64,000 nt of DNA from Poindextera sp035604135. Lineage in GTDB: Bacteria > Pseudomonadota > Alphaproteobacteria > Caulobacterales > Caulobacteraceae. Within the stretch, counting starts at the first letter, position 1; the number at the start of each line of letters is the position of its first letter. The stretch spans positions 34,653-98,652 of the forward strand of contig DATNJB010000084.1 of NCBI GenBank assembly GCA_035604135.1, given 5' to 3'. The notes below the pieces were generated by a model. That model made no database searches and was not told the DNA's origin. It saw nothing but the letters and a program-made list of their open reading frames with translations. Positions 45,827-55,299 of the stretch are shown here, piece after piece. The position numbers and the translations under genes are program-made.

Positions 45827-46755
45827 TCAGAACGGCGAACGGTAGCGGCGCTGCCAGACAACGGCGACGAACAGGCCGGCGGCGACGAGCAGGCCGATCC
45901 AGAGGCCGGGCGAGGCGAAGAACCGCGCGGGGTCGAGGTGGTCGGTGTCGATCGTCACGCTGCCGCGGGCGTCCAGCTTCGTGCCGAACAGCTGGGTGAG
46001 GCCGCCATTCAGGCGGTAGGCGATCAGCTCACCCACGTAGTGAGTGTGAAAGGCCAGCCGCTCGAAGATGTCGAGCGCAAGCGGCGGCCCGATCGCCCAG
46101 AGGATGGTGACTCGCCGCGCCCAGCCCGAAATGAGGAACAGCCAGCCCCAGACCGGAGCGTACCAGAGGGAGGCGCAGGCAAGCAGGAGCGCCAGGACCG
46201 ACCAGGTCCTGAGCAAGGGGAACTGCCGCCAGAGCAGCGTCGCCGGCAATCCGGTCGATGGCAGGATCAGCGTGCTGGCCAGGAGCAGCACGAGGTGGGT
46301 CGCAAGGATCACGACGTAGGTGACCAGCGGCAGAACCACGAGCGGCACCGTCGCCTTGGCCAGCACCGTCGTCAGGTCCGACACCGGCAGCGACTTCCAG
46401 AACAGGATCGTGCGGTCGCGCCGCTCGCCGTAGAGGGCGCCGAGGCAATAGAAGAAGCCGACCACGAAGGAGGCGACCATGATGATGGCAGCCGCCCCGT
46501 CGAACGGGATCTGCGCCGCCATCGCCTGGTCTTTGGCGTCGAGCGACGTCACCACGATGACGCCAGGGTGCGGCACGTTCATCGCGCCAAGCAGCATGCC
46601 GAACAGGACGATGCCGGCGGTCACCGCGGGCGCGATGAAGATCGAGCGGTTCTCCCACAGCTCGCGTCGCACGGACCAGACGAAGGGCCGCGTCTTGCGG
46701 ACTGCCGCGCTGGGCGCGGCGTCTGCGGCGAGGGCGGTGTCTTGGGCGACGGTGC

Positions 46756-46759
<4 letters not shown>
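45827..46759 (-). CDS. ABC-2 type transporter permease
   Basis: A 310-residue membrane protein with about six helices and a cytoplasmic N terminus (RKTRPFVWSVRRELWENRSIFIAPAVTAG). The segment YCLGALYGERRDRTILFWKSLPVSDLTTVLAKA is the typical loop of ABC-2 permeases of the YtrC/YhgE-like kind. Its start overlaps the ATPase stop (ATGA at 46756-46759). With the ATPase and the GntR regulator it would form an exporter of unknown substrate, in other bacteria linked to envelope stress. Confidence 0.9.
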
Positions 46760-47636
<877 letters not shown>

Positions 47637-47640
47637 GGGG

Positions 47641-48012
47641 TCAGCGCTCCTTGGGACGGTTGGCGGTCGGGCCGAGCAGCTCTTCCGGCTTCAGGCCGAG
47701 CCGCCGGATGCTGGCGAGAACCTGCGGCCACTGTTCCTCGAGGAACTTCTGCCGCTCGCCGGCGAGCAGGCGCTCGGCCGCGCCGGTGGTGGTGAACATG
47801 CCGAGTCCCCGCCGTTTCTCGACCAGGCCGTCGTCGACCAGCTGCTGGTAGGCCTTGAGCACCGTGAGCGGATTGACCCGGTATTCGGCGGCGACATTGC
47901 GCACCGACGGCAGCGGGTCGCCGTCCTTGAGCAGCCCATCCAGCATCATCGCCACGACCAGGTCGCGGAGCTGGCGGTAGATCGGCTGGGTATCGTTCCA
48001 CTCTGAGTCCAT
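47641..48012 (-). CDS. GntR family regulator (YtrA subfamily)
   Basis: A 123-residue regulator. The GntR winged helix is QPIYRQLRDLVVAMMLDGLLKDGDPLPSVRNVAAEYRVNPLTVLKAYQQLVDDGLVEKRRGLGMFTTTGA; a short helical tail of about 45 residues follows, which is the YtrA-type dimerisation extension and has no ligand domain. It probably represses its own operon and is released under envelope stress. The ABC ATPase starts four bases after its stop. A perfect inverted repeat upstream at 48036-48057 overlaps a good promoter. Confidence 0.92.
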   Translation of the reverse strand: MDSEWNDTQPIYRQLRDLVVAMMLDGLLKDGDPLPSVRNVAAEYRVNPLTVLKAYQQLVDDGLVEKRRGLGMFTTTGAAERLLAGERQKFLEEQWPQVLASIRRLGLKPEELLGPTANRPKER

Positions 48013-48035
48013 CGGCCTCGCCCGAACCAGAGCTG

Positions 48036-48065
48036 GTGTTATACTTGACTATAACACTGTGTCAA
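48036..48065 (-). promoter_or_regulatory. Promoter and YtrA-type operator of the GntR/ABC operon
   Basis: On the minus strand, TTGACA (48065-48060) and TATAAC (48043-48038) lie 16 bases apart, a near-consensus sigma-70 promoter. The palindrome GTGTTATA-N6-TATAACAC (48036-48057) covers the -10 and most of the spacer, so a dimeric repressor bound there would block transcription. The start codon of gntR is 24 bases downstream of the palindrome's edge. Confidence 0.8.
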
Positions 48066-48135
48066 TAGGGCTGTTTGCAGACACCGCCCGCGGCCGCATC
48101 ATGCAGCGCCGCAGGCCGGTGGAGAGGCTCGACGC

Positions 48136-48561
48136 ATGGACGACGCGCGCATCGACTTTGAGCCTTTCGTCGACGAGCCCGTGCGACAGTTCATCGTCAA
48201 CGGCGTCGACAACTTCAACATGGCCGCGTTCGGGCTGCCGATCTATTTCCCGGCCAACTTCGTGCTGCGCTCAGCCAGAGGTGAGATCCTCGGCGGCCTG
48301 CTCGGCTACATCTGGGCCGGCTGGCTGTGGGTCAACTATCTCTGGGTGACGGAGGGCGAGCGCGGCGGCGGCCACGGCGGACGGCTGCTCGACGCAGCGG
48401 AGGCCTACGCAAGAGAGAGGGCCTGCATCGGCGCGGCGCTGGACACGCATAATGCGGCCGCCCGCGCGTTCTACGAGAGGCGCGGCTTTCAGGTCGTGGG
48501 CGAGATCGCCGACTACCCGCCCGGCCACGCCCGGACGTTCCTGCAGAAACGATTCGGCTGA
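48136..48561 (+). CDS. GNAT family N-acetyltransferase
   Basis: A 141-residue GNAT-fold protein. The acetyl-CoA loop is GERGGGHGGRLLDAAEAYARERAC; beta-strands LGGLLGYIWAGWLWVNYLWV come before it and THNAAARAFYERRGFQVVGE after it, which matches the family. The acyl acceptor is not known. The start ATG at 48136 is 15 bases after a GGAGAGG, a moderately long distance, so an alternative start is not excluded. It is divergent from the gntR gene, with the GntR operator in between. Confidence 0.88.
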   Translation: MDDARIDFEPFVDEPVRQFIVNGVDNFNMAAFGLPIYFPANFVLRSARGEILGGLLGYIWAGWLWVNYLWVTEGERGGGHGGRLLDAAEAYARERACIGAALDTHNAAARAFYERRGFQVVGEIADYPPGHARTFLQKRFG

Positions 48562-48568
48562 GAAGCGC

Positions 48569-49453
48569 TCAGAGCTCCAGGCCCGCCAGCCGCTCGCTGA
48601 AGCGCGCCGCGTCGGTGTGGTCGGGGCCTGCGCCGGAGGCCAGCGCCGCCGCCCAGAGCTCGCGCACTTGCGCCGCCAGCGGCGTGGCGACGCCGCCGTC
48701 GCGGGCGATGCCCAGCGCGATCGTGAGGTCCTTGACCATCAGGTCGAGGCCGAAGCCGGAGTCGAAGCTGCGCGACAGCACGAATGGCTTGAGCTTCTTC
48801 TGGGTGGAGTTGTTTGCGCCGGTCGAGACGTTGAGCACATCGACCATCACCGCCGGATCGAGCCCGAAGCGCTTGCCGATCAGGAGCGCCTCAACGCTGA
48901 TCATGAACCCGGCGGCGGAGACGAGGTTGTTCAGCGCCTTCATGGCATGGGCGGAACCGACCGTGCCGGTCGGCAGGACGCTGGTCCCCATGGCGGCCAG
49001 GATCGGACGGGCGCAGGCGACCACAGCAGCGGCGCCGCCGACCATAATCGCGAGCTCGCCCGTCCGGGCGCGAGCCACGCCGCCGGAGACCGGCGCATCG
49101 ATCAGGTCGGAGGAGACGCGGGCGACTTCGGCGGCGAAGGCCTGGGTCCGGGCGGGGACGCCCGAACTCATCTCGATCACGAGCGCCTCCGACCGGAGGC
49201 CGGCGAGGAGGCCGCTCGACTCGTAAAGGACATCAGCCACGTCCGCGCTGGTGGGCAGCATGGTGATGACGACCTCGCTCTCCTGAGCGAGAGCGCGCGG
49301 CCGGCTTGCCGGCTTGGCTCCGTGAGTTGCGACAAAGCGCGCCTGTGTCTCTTCGTTGGCGTCCAGAACGACGAGGGCGTGGCCGGCGGCGATCAGGCGC
49401 GCGGCCATCGGCGCCCCCATCCGGCCCAGCCCAACGAAGCCGATGGTGGTCAT
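48569..49453 (-). CDS. 3-hydroxyisobutyrate dehydrogenase-like oxidoreductase
   Basis: A 294-residue beta-hydroxyacid dehydrogenase. The Rossmann start is TIGFVGLGRMGAPMAARLIAAGH, the substrate loop is DAPVSGGVARARTGELAIMVGG, and the catalytic Lys is in AHAMKALNNLVSAAGFM. It oxidises a beta-hydroxyacid such as 3-hydroxyisobutyrate with NAD(P). The ATG at 49453 overlaps the TGA of the upstream decarboxylase-family gene as ATGA, so they form an operon, suggesting a joint aromatic or branched-chain acid route. Confidence 0.92.
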   Translation of the reverse strand: MTTIGFVGLGRMGAPMAARLIAAGHALVVLDANEETQARFVATHGAKPASRPRALAQESEVVITMLPTSADVADVLYESSGLLAGLRSEALVIEMSSGVPARTQAFAAEVARVSSDLIDAPVSGGVARARTGELAIMVGGAAAVVACARPILAAMGTSVLPTGTVGSAHAMKALNNLVSAAGFMISVEALLIGKRFGLDPAVMVDVLNVSTGANNSTQKKLKPFVLSRSFDSGFGLDLMVKDLTIALGIARDGGVATPLAAQVRELWAAALASGAGPDHTDAARFSERLAGLEL

Positions 49454-49839
49454 GACGGTATCGCGCCTGCCTCCTTCAGCGCATCGTTGGCGGCGCGGAA
49501 AGCCTCGAGCCCGGCGGGGATGCCGCAATAGACGGTGGCGTGCAGCAGCGCCTCCTGGATCTCCTCGACGCTGAGCCCGTTGGTCAGCGCGCCCTTCACG
49601 TGCAGCTTGAGCTCGGTCGGCTTGCCGAGCGCTGTCAGCATGGCGAGGTTCATCAAACTGCGCGCGCGGCGATCCAGCCCCGGCCGCGTCCAGGCCGCCC
49701 CCCAGCACCATTCGGTGGCCATGCGCTGGAATGGGGCCATGAACGCGCCCGCCTGCGCCAGCGAGCGGTCGACATAGTCGGCCCCCAGCACTTCCCGGCG
49801 GACCTTCAGGCCCGCTTCGAACAGCTCGTCATCGCCCAT
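49450..49839 (-). CDS. Carboxymuconolactone decarboxylase family protein
   Basis: A 129-residue CMD-family protein resembling the PcaC type. It has EAGLKVRREVLGADYVDRSLA, WCWGAAWTRPGLDRRARSLMNLAMLTALGKPTELKLHVKGALTNGLS and EIQEALLHATVYCGIPAGLEAFRAA. The family ranges from gamma-carboxymuconolactone decarboxylase to AhpD-like proteins; the CxxC of AhpD is missing, so a decarboxylase-type activity is favoured. It is upstream of and coupled to the hydroxyacid dehydrogenase. The start MGDDELFEAGLKVRR is well placed. Confidence 0.9.
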   Translation of the reverse strand: MGDDELFEAGLKVRREVLGADYVDRSLAQAGAFMAPFQRMATEWCWGAAWTRPGLDRRARSLMNLAMLTALGKPTELKLHVKGALTNGLSVEEIQEALLHATVYCGIPAGLEAFRAANDALKEAGAIPS

Positions 49840-49931
49840 GGTCTTAAGTCCTTCCGCTCTCGCCCGCTCTTGAGCACCTTAGCCGGACAGCCGACAACGC
49901 CGCCATCGCCCGCGCGTGGAGATAATGAGCG

Positions 49932-50744
49932 ATGCCCGCCCCCTACGAGGTCTACGCGATCCGCTACGCCCGCCATGCGGACCGCACCGCGCGGCAGAAC
50001 TTCATCGGCGACGACGCGCACGACGGCCCCTCGCCGCTCGACTTCTTCGTCTGGCTCGCCCGCGGCGAGGCCGGGACATTCCTGGTCGACACCGGTTTCG
50101 ACGACGCCATGGCCGCGCGGCGCGGACGCGACCTGCTGACGCCCGTAGCCGAGGGCCTGGCCGCGCTCGGCGTCGATGCCGGCGCGGTCAAGGACGTGAT
50201 CATCACCCACATGCACTACGACCACGCCGGCAACCACGCCCTGTTCCCGGCCGCGCGCTACCACCTGCAGGACGACGAGATGGCGTATGCGACGGGCCGC
50301 TGGATGACGCATGCGGCGCTTCGCCAGGCTTACACCGCCGACGACGTGGCCGAGATGGTGCGCAAGGTGTTCGCCGACCGGGTCGTCTTCCACGCCGGTG
50401 ACGCGGAGCTCGCGCCGGGGCTCAGTCTGCACCTGATCGGCGGGCACACGCAGGGGATGCAGGTCGTCCGCATCTGGACCCGTCGCGGCTGGCTCGTGCT
50501 CGCCTCGGACGCCGCCCACCTTTACGCCAACATGGACGAGGGTCGGCCCTTCCCGATCGTCCACGACGTGGCGGCGATGCTGGAGGGCCACCGTACGCTC
50601 AAGCGCCTGGCGAGCCACGACGACCTCGTCATCCCGGGTCACGATCCGCTGGTGCTGGAGCGCTTCCGGCCTCCCGACCCGGCGCTGGCAGGTCTCACCG
50701 CCCGGCTGGACGCCGATCCGGTGGGAGGGGGGAGGCGCGCGTGA
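49932..50744 (+). CDS. Metallo-beta-lactamase fold hydrolase (AHL-lactonase-like)
   Basis: A 270-residue metallo-beta-lactamase-fold protein. The zinc motif HMHYDHAGN (HxHxDH) is complete, followed by His in LIGGHTQGMQ, Asp in LASDAAHLY and His in IPGHDPLVLERF. This set matches the AiiA/AttM-type N-acyl-homoserine lactonase branch, which opens the lactone ring of quorum signals, but the same signature occurs in other lactonases. No signal peptide. The ATG at 49932 is the start. It is divergent from the decarboxylase-family gene. The substrate is unproven. Confidence 0.88.
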   Translation: MPAPYEVYAIRYARHADRTARQNFIGDDAHDGPSPLDFFVWLARGEAGTFLVDTGFDDAMAARRGRDLLTPVAEGLAALGVDAGAVKDVIITHMHYDHAGNHALFPAARYHLQDDEMAYATGRWMTHAALRQAYTADDVAEMVRKVFADRVVFHAGDAELAPGLSLHLIGGHTQGMQVVRIWTRRGWLVLASDAAHLYANMDEGRPFPIVHDVAAMLEGHRTLKRLASHDDLVIPGHDPLVLERFRPPDPALAGLTARLDADPVGGGRRA

Positions 50745-50782
50745 CCGAACGCGCCGCGCGCGAACCGGCGACGGCCATGGCG

Positions 50783-51175
50783 TCACCCGCGCGGGCGCGG
50801 CAGCACGAAGGTGTTGCGCGCGAGCGGCGCGGCCAACTCGTCGGCGCGATACCAGTTCGAGAGGACGTTCTTGTCGAAGAGATCGCCGTTGGCGGCGGCG
50901 AAGGCGTCGAAGTCGGCGTGGCCGCCGCGCGCGCAGCGCTCGGCGATCAGGGCCAGAAAGGCCACCGTGATCGTCTCGTGATAGGCCTCGGGATGCCCGG
51001 CGCGCGCTGTGAGGCGCTTGAGCCGCGCCGCATAGACCGGCGCGGCCTCGAGGAACGGGTGGAGGCGAAGCATCTCGAAAGCGACGCGGACATGGTCGGC
51101 GTGATGGAAGCTGGCCGGGTTCACGCGGTCGCCGAGGAAGTCCGCGAGCGCGACTGACATCGCTTCAGCGGTCAT
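50783..51175 (-). CDS. Conserved-looking His-rich protein, unknown function
   Basis: A 130-residue soluble protein with no family I recognise. Its striking feature is clustered histidines: ASFHHADHVRVAFEMLRLHPFLE and then HPEAYHETITVAFLALIAERC, which could form a metal site on two helices. The ATG at 51175 lies inside the last codons of the upstream ribbon-helix-helix-like gene (11-base overlap), so both are probably translated together. No membrane segment or signal peptide is visible. The downstream MBL gene is convergent. Confidence 0.75.
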   Translation of the reverse strand: MTAEAMSVALADFLGDRVNPASFHHADHVRVAFEMLRLHPFLEAAPVYAARLKRLTARAGHPEAYHETITVAFLALIAERCARGGHADFDAFAAANGDLFDKNVLSNWYRADELAAPLARNTFVLPRPRG

Positions 51176-51419
51176 CCGCGTCGGCCTCGGTCAGTTTGTG
51201 GGAGTCGGACGCCGTGAGGTCGAGGCCATAGACGACCTTGAGCTGCTCGATCCGCTTAAGCGTCGCCTCGCCGAACGGCGCCTTGCCCTCGAACGCATGC
51301 AAGACGATCCCCTCGATGAGGTCGCCCAGGGAGAGGTCGAGACACTCCGCCAGGCCCTTGAGGACCTTGAGCAGCCGTTTTTCCAGCCGCACGCCCGTCT
51401 GCACACGTTCGATCTGCAT
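51165..51419 (-). CDS. Ribbon-helix-helix-like small protein
   Basis: An 84-residue protein that opens IERVQTGVRLEKRLLKVLKGLAECLDLSLGDLIEGIVLHAFEGK, with a beta-strand then two helices in the style of Arc/MetJ-type ribbon-helix-helix repressors. The tail is charged. An ATG at 51443 would extend it by eight residues, but the palindrome GGTACA-N2-TGTACC at 51428-51441 would then be coding, so 51419 is preferred. The palindrome lies just upstream and may be its operator. It overlaps the His-rich gene by 11 bases. Family assignment is uncertain. Confidence 0.65.
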   Translation of the reverse strand: MQIERVQTGVRLEKRLLKVLKGLAECLDLSLGDLIEGIVLHAFEGKAPFGEATLKRIEQLKVVYGLDLTASDSHKLTEADADDR

Positions 51420-51427
51420 CGGAGAAC

Positions 51428-51441
51428 GGTACATTTGTACC
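51428..51441. promoter_or_regulatory. Operator-like palindrome before the RHH-like gene
   Basis: GGTACA (51428-51433) and TGTACC (51436-51441) pair with a two-base spacer, nine bases upstream of the preferred start on the minus strand. Small RHH regulators bind such short palindromes and repress themselves. Confidence 0.5.
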
Positions 51442-51483
51442 AATATACCGTCAATGGACGTGCTGCATCCGGAGCCGCCTTGC

Positions 51484-52392
51484 TCAATCGATCACGCGCT
51501 CCAGCCGTTGGACGGCCGGCTCGAGCAGGCTTGGGCGGCCCCTGAACACCCAGGTCCAGACCAGCAGGTAGTAGGTCTGAAACAGCGGCTTGAACGCCGC
51601 GTAGCTCGGGTCGACGGGCCTGAACGCCGCATAGGCGCCCCAGAACACCGGGTCGAAGGGGCCGTAGAACGCGCGCGACAGCTCGAAGCCGGCCAGCACG
51701 AACCGCTGGTCGGTGAACTGGTGGTCCTCGATGTCGATAACGCCGAGCAGCGCCCAGTCTCCGGTCTTTTTCAGGATGCCCTGGAACCCGTCCGTATGCG
51801 AGAACACGAACTGCTCGGGCTCGCCCAGGGCGGCCAGCAGAGGCTCGCAGCGGCGCGCCACCGCACGCAGCAATGCCGGCGAAAGATGCGCCTTCGCCCG
51901 CGCCTGCCAACCCTTGAAGCTGGTCGCGAAGGCGCTCGGCCAGTGCACGGCGTCCGCGGGCTGCATGTCGACCCAGCCGGGGTAGGGGCGCGTAAGGCTG
52001 TGCATGCGGCCAAGCACGCGGCCGACGCAGGCGGACCACGCCGGCGAGCCGTCGTCGGGATCGCCGTCGAGATAGTCGAGGATCGCGTAGTTGAGGCGCT
52101 CGTCGGGCAACGTCCCATGGGCGTGCAGGGCCGGTACGGCGATGCCGTTTGCCCGCAGCAGGGTGTGGGCCGGAACGAGGTTGCTCCATCGCGAGCCGTA
52201 GACGCGGTCATCGACCGGCTCGTCGGAAAACGGCGGCTCGCTGCGCGCCTGAACGAACTTCACGGCGTAGGAGGCGCCGGCGGCGTCCACACGAAACACG
52301 CGGCCGACCTCGCCGCCGGTCAGGGGACGGATCGCGCCGGCCTCGACGCCGAGGTCTTTCCGCAAAAGCGGCCCGATCAGGTCTTCGTGCAT
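51484..52392 (-). CDS. Aminoglycoside phosphotransferase-family kinase
   Basis: A 302-residue phosphotransferase of the APH/choline kinase fold. ATP-binding strands include LTGGEVGRVFRVDAAGASYAVKFV, with the Lys. The catalytic loop is FVFSHTDGFQGILKK, where HxD reads HTD, and the metal Asp follows in LLGVIDIEDHQF. APH-fold enzymes phosphorylate small hydroxylated molecules; antibiotic resistance is only one role. The start MHEDLIGPLLRKDLG is good. The CoA-transferase gene is divergent, with only 65 bases between, so the promoters overlap. Confidence 0.87.
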   Translation of the reverse strand: MHEDLIGPLLRKDLGVEAGAIRPLTGGEVGRVFRVDAAGASYAVKFVQARSEPPFSDEPVDDRVYGSRWSNLVPAHTLLRANGIAVPALHAHGTLPDERLNYAILDYLDGDPDDGSPAWSACVGRVLGRMHSLTRPYPGWVDMQPADAVHWPSAFATSFKGWQARAKAHLSPALLRAVARRCEPLLAALGEPEQFVFSHTDGFQGILKKTGDWALLGVIDIEDHQFTDQRFVLAGFELSRAFYGPFDPVFWGAYAAFRPVDPSYAAFKPLFQTYYLLVWTWVFRGRPSLLEPAVQRLERVID

Positions 52393-52457
52393 GGCCGAGC
52401 AGCCTTAGCCTCAGCCGAGGCTTGCCGTCTCGGTCTCTTCCCCGCAAAAATCGCCGG

Positions 52458-54929
52458 ATGGCCGCACCCCACACTAGAGAAGCGCCGCTGACAGACATAC
52501 GCGTCGCCGAGTTCGGGGCGGGCGCGGCGGGCGCCTATTGCGGCAAGCTGTTCGCCGATTTCGGAGCCGAGGTGGTCAAGGTCGAGCCGCCGGGCGGCGA
52601 TCCCGACCGGCGGCTGCCGCCCTTGGTGGACGCGGGGCGCGGTCGCCACGAGAGCGCGCTCTTCGCCTGGCTGAACGCCAACAAGAAGAGCCTGACCGTC
52701 GCCAGCGACGACGCCGAACGGCTGGCCGAGATCGCAGGCGCCTCAGACGTGCTGATCGACGCGCGGCCGGGGGCCGGCTGGGACGCAGGCCCGAGCGGCC
52801 ACGCCGCGCTCAGGGCCGCCTTCCCCCACCTGCATATCGTCTCGATCAGCTGGTTCGGCGAGAGCGGTCCCTACCGCGACTACGCCGCGACCGATGCCAC
52901 CGTGCGCGCGCTGGCCGGGTGCGTCCGCCAGGTCGGCGATCCCGGCGCGGCCCCCATCGTGCAGGGGCAGAGCCAGGCCTATCTTCCGGGCGCGCTCTCG
53001 GCGTTTTCAGCGGCGCTGGCGGCGCTGATGAGCGACTCCCCGCGCGGGCGCAGGTTCGAGATCAGCATCCATGAGGCCAATGCCTGCGAGCCTGAGTTCC
53101 AGGCCGCCGTCACGGTCTCCCTCGGCGCCGATGAGCGGCGCTGGGGCTTGAACCGCTTCTTCCCGGTCTTTCCGTGCGGCATCTACCCGACCGCTGACGG
53201 ATGGCTGGGCGTGACCGCCTTCTCCAACGACCAGTGGCGCGGCTTCTGCGACATGCTGGGATTGCCGCAAGTGCGTGCGGACCCGGCGTTCGCCACTGCG
53301 CCCGTGCGGTTCATGGCCGCGGACGCCGTCGACGCGGCGATCGGGCCGGCCCTGATGCAGCGGACCGCGCGCGAGTGGGCCGAGGAGGGCCTGCGCCGGC
53401 GCATCCCGCTCGTGGTCGTGCCCGACATGGCGCAGGTGCTCGCGACGCCGGCCCATCGCGAGCACGGCGCCTTCGGCCAGGTGCGGATCGGCGAGGCTGC
53501 GTTCGAAGCGCCCGTCCTGCCCCAGCACCTGAACCAGACCCCGCCGGCGGCGATCGGCGTTGCGCCGCTGGCCGGCGCCGACAACGAGACCTGGCGCCCC
53601 TCGCCGCGGGCGCCGCGCGCCGGCCGCGATGGCGGCCTGCCGCTCGAGGGCGTCCGCATCATCGACCTGACCATGGGCTGGGCCGGCCCACTCGCCACCC
53701 GCCAGCTGGCCGACCTTGGCGCCGAGGTGATCAAGGTCGAGGGCCGCGCCTATCCGGACTGGTGGCGCGGCGGCGACTACAGCGAGGCGGCGATGGCCGA
53801 CTGGCTGCATGAGAAGGCGCTCTACTTTCAGTTCGTCAACCGCAACAAGACCGGGATCACCCTCGACCTGACCCAGCCCGACGGCGCCGACCTGCTGCGG
53901 CGGCTGGTGCGCACCGCCGACGCCGTGGTCGAGAACTACGCGCAGGACGTACTGCCACGCCTCGGTCTTCACCACGACGGCCTGCGGGCCGAGCGCCCGG
54001 ACCTGGTGACCGTCTCGATGCCGGCGTACGGCTCGAACACGGCCTGGGCGGAGCTGCGCGGCTACGGCTCGACGCTCGAGCACGGCTCGGGCCTGCCGAC
54101 CGTGACGGGATTTCAGGGCGCGCCGCCGACGATGAACCACGTGGCCTACGGCGACCCGATCGGCGGCCTGAACGCCTGCGCGGCGACGCTGGCTGCGCTC
54201 CTGCACCGCAAGCGGACCGGGGTGGGCCAGTTCGTCGACCTAAGCCAGGTCGAGTGCATGTTCCCGCTGGTCGCCCCCTGGCTCATCGAGCAGTCGGTGA
54301 CCGGCAAGGTCGGGCCGCGACTCGGGGCCCGGCATCCGCAATACGCGCCGCATGGCATCTTCCCCTGCGACGGCGACGACGCCTGGATCGTGGTCGCGGT
54401 AACCGACGACGACGCCTGGGCGGCGCTCTGCGACGTCATCGAGCGCCCCGATCTGGCAGCCGATCCGGCGCTGGCGACGGCGGAAGCCCGGCGCGCCGCT
54501 GAGGACCGTCTGGAGGAAGCAATCGCCGCCTGGACACGCGGACGCTCGCCCGACGAAGCGATGGAGGCCCTGCAGGCCAGGGGCGTCGCGGCAGGCGCCG
54601 CGCGCGGGTTCCACGAGCTGGTGCTCTACGAGCCGCAGCTGACGGCGCGCGGCTACTGGCAGGATGTGCCCCGCGCGCACCTGGAATTGACGATGCAGCC
54701 CTCGCCAGCCTTCCGGGAGGACGGCGCGGCCTACCCGATCCGCAATCCCGCCCCCACGCTCGGGCAGTCGACGCGCGAAGTGTTGAGCCGCATCCTCGGC
54801 GTGACGGCCGAAGAGCTCGACCGGCTGGAAACCGTCGGCGTCATCGGCGAGACGCCCATCCCGATGGCCGAGCGCCGCCCGCGCAGCTCGGCCCTGCTGC
54901 ACGCGGCGGCGGCGGGCGGTGAGTCCTAG
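52458..54929 (+). CDS. Two-domain CaiB/BaiF CoA-transferase
   Basis: An 823-residue fusion of two CaiB/BaiF family III CoA-transferase domains. The first (about 10-375) starts TDIRVAEFGAGAAGAYCGKLFADFGAEVVKVEPPGGDPDR; the second (about 395-800) starts LPLEGVRIIDLTMGWAGPLATRQLADLGAEVIKVE and has VENYAQDVLPRLGL, then GQFVDLSQVECMFPL. Each half has the core folds and the canonical CoA-site segments, though the catalytic Asp is most clear in the second half (YGDPIGG). It would transfer CoA between acids. Single-domain members are about 400 residues. ATG at 52458 lies five bases from a weak CGCCGG. Confidence 0.93.
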   Translation: MAAPHTREAPLTDIRVAEFGAGAAGAYCGKLFADFGAEVVKVEPPGGDPDRRLPPLVDAGRGRHESALFAWLNANKKSLTVASDDAERLAEIAGASDVLIDARPGAGWDAGPSGHAALRAAFPHLHIVSISWFGESGPYRDYAATDATVRALAGCVRQVGDPGAAPIVQGQSQAYLPGALSAFSAALAALMSDSPRGRRFEISIHEANACEPEFQAAVTVSLGADERRWGLNRFFPVFPCGIYPTADGWLGVTAFSNDQWRGFCDMLGLPQVRADPAFATAPVRFMAADAVDAAIGPALMQRTAREWAEEGLRRRIPLVVVPDMAQVLATPAHREHGAFGQVRIGEAAFEAPVLPQHLNQTPPAAIGVAPLAGADNETWRPSPRAPRAGRDGGLPLEGVRIIDLTMGWAGPLATRQLADLGAEVIKVEGRAYPDWWRGGDYSEAAMADWLHEKALYFQFVNRNKTGITLDLTQPDGADLLRRLVRTADAVVENYAQDVLPRLGLHHDGLRAERPDLVTVSMPAYGSNTAWAELRGYGSTLEHGSGLPTVTGFQGAPPTMNHVAYGDPIGGLNACAATLAALLHRKRTGVGQFVDLSQVECMFPLVAPWLIEQSVTGKVGPRLGARHPQYAPHGIFPCDGDDAWIVVAVTDDDAWAALCDVIERPDLAADPALATAEARRAAEDRLEEAIAAWTRGRSPDEAMEALQARGVAAGAARGFHELVLYEPQLTARGYWQDVPRAHLELTMQPSPAFREDGAAYPIRNPAPTLGQSTREVLSRILGVTAEELDRLETVGVIGETPIPMAERRPRSSALLHAAAAGGES

Positions 54930-55299
54930 GGAAACAGCCGAGACGCTGAGTTCCGCAGAATGCCCGAAAGCAGACTCTCGGAGCGTCCGCTATGGGGGGT
55001 TAGCGGACATTGGCGTCAGGGGCTGCCAGGCGCCCTCAGCCAGCTTCGCCTTGCCCTCGCTGGGAGACGAGCACCAGCCTGCACAGGCCCGCCAGCGCCG
55101 CCGCAGCTGGCGCTCGAGCCTGATCGGGCCGCCACAAACGCAGGCGACGACCAGAACCTCGTAAGTTCCAACCAACGCGGCCCCTTCGACTTGCACCGCG
55201 AACGCGGCCAGTCGCGCGCCGAAGTTCATCTAGGTGCTCCGTCGAAAGTCGAGAGCTACAATAGAGGTCGCCGCCCAGTCCACCGACCGCCTTCGGTCG
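54930..55299. other. Intergenic region with repeats and a doubtful frame
   Basis: About 370 bases after the CoA-transferase. It holds GTCCGCTA (54985-54992) with TAGCGGAC (55001-55008), a perfect repeat hairpin, and a partial copy, TTAGCGGAC, near 55300. A 79-codon minus-strand frame (54990-55229) begins MNFGARLAAFAVQV and contains five cysteines, but its last codons fall in the repeat and no ribosome site is clear, so it is not called as a gene with confidence. Confidence 0.55.
54990..55229 (-). CDS. Doubtful 79-residue Cys-containing frame
   Basis: The frame would encode MNFGARLAAFAVQVEG then EVLVVACVCGGPIRLERQLRRR and a Cys/Trp stretch. Amphipathic segments make it look protein-like, but the C terminus (MSANPP) comes from a dispersed repeat and there is no good ribosome site. 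Given as a low-confidence candidate. Confidence 0.3.
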   Translation of the reverse strand: MNFGARLAAFAVQVEGAALVGTYEVLVVACVCGGPIRLERQLRRRWRACAGWCSSPSEGKAKLAEGAWQPLTPMSANPP

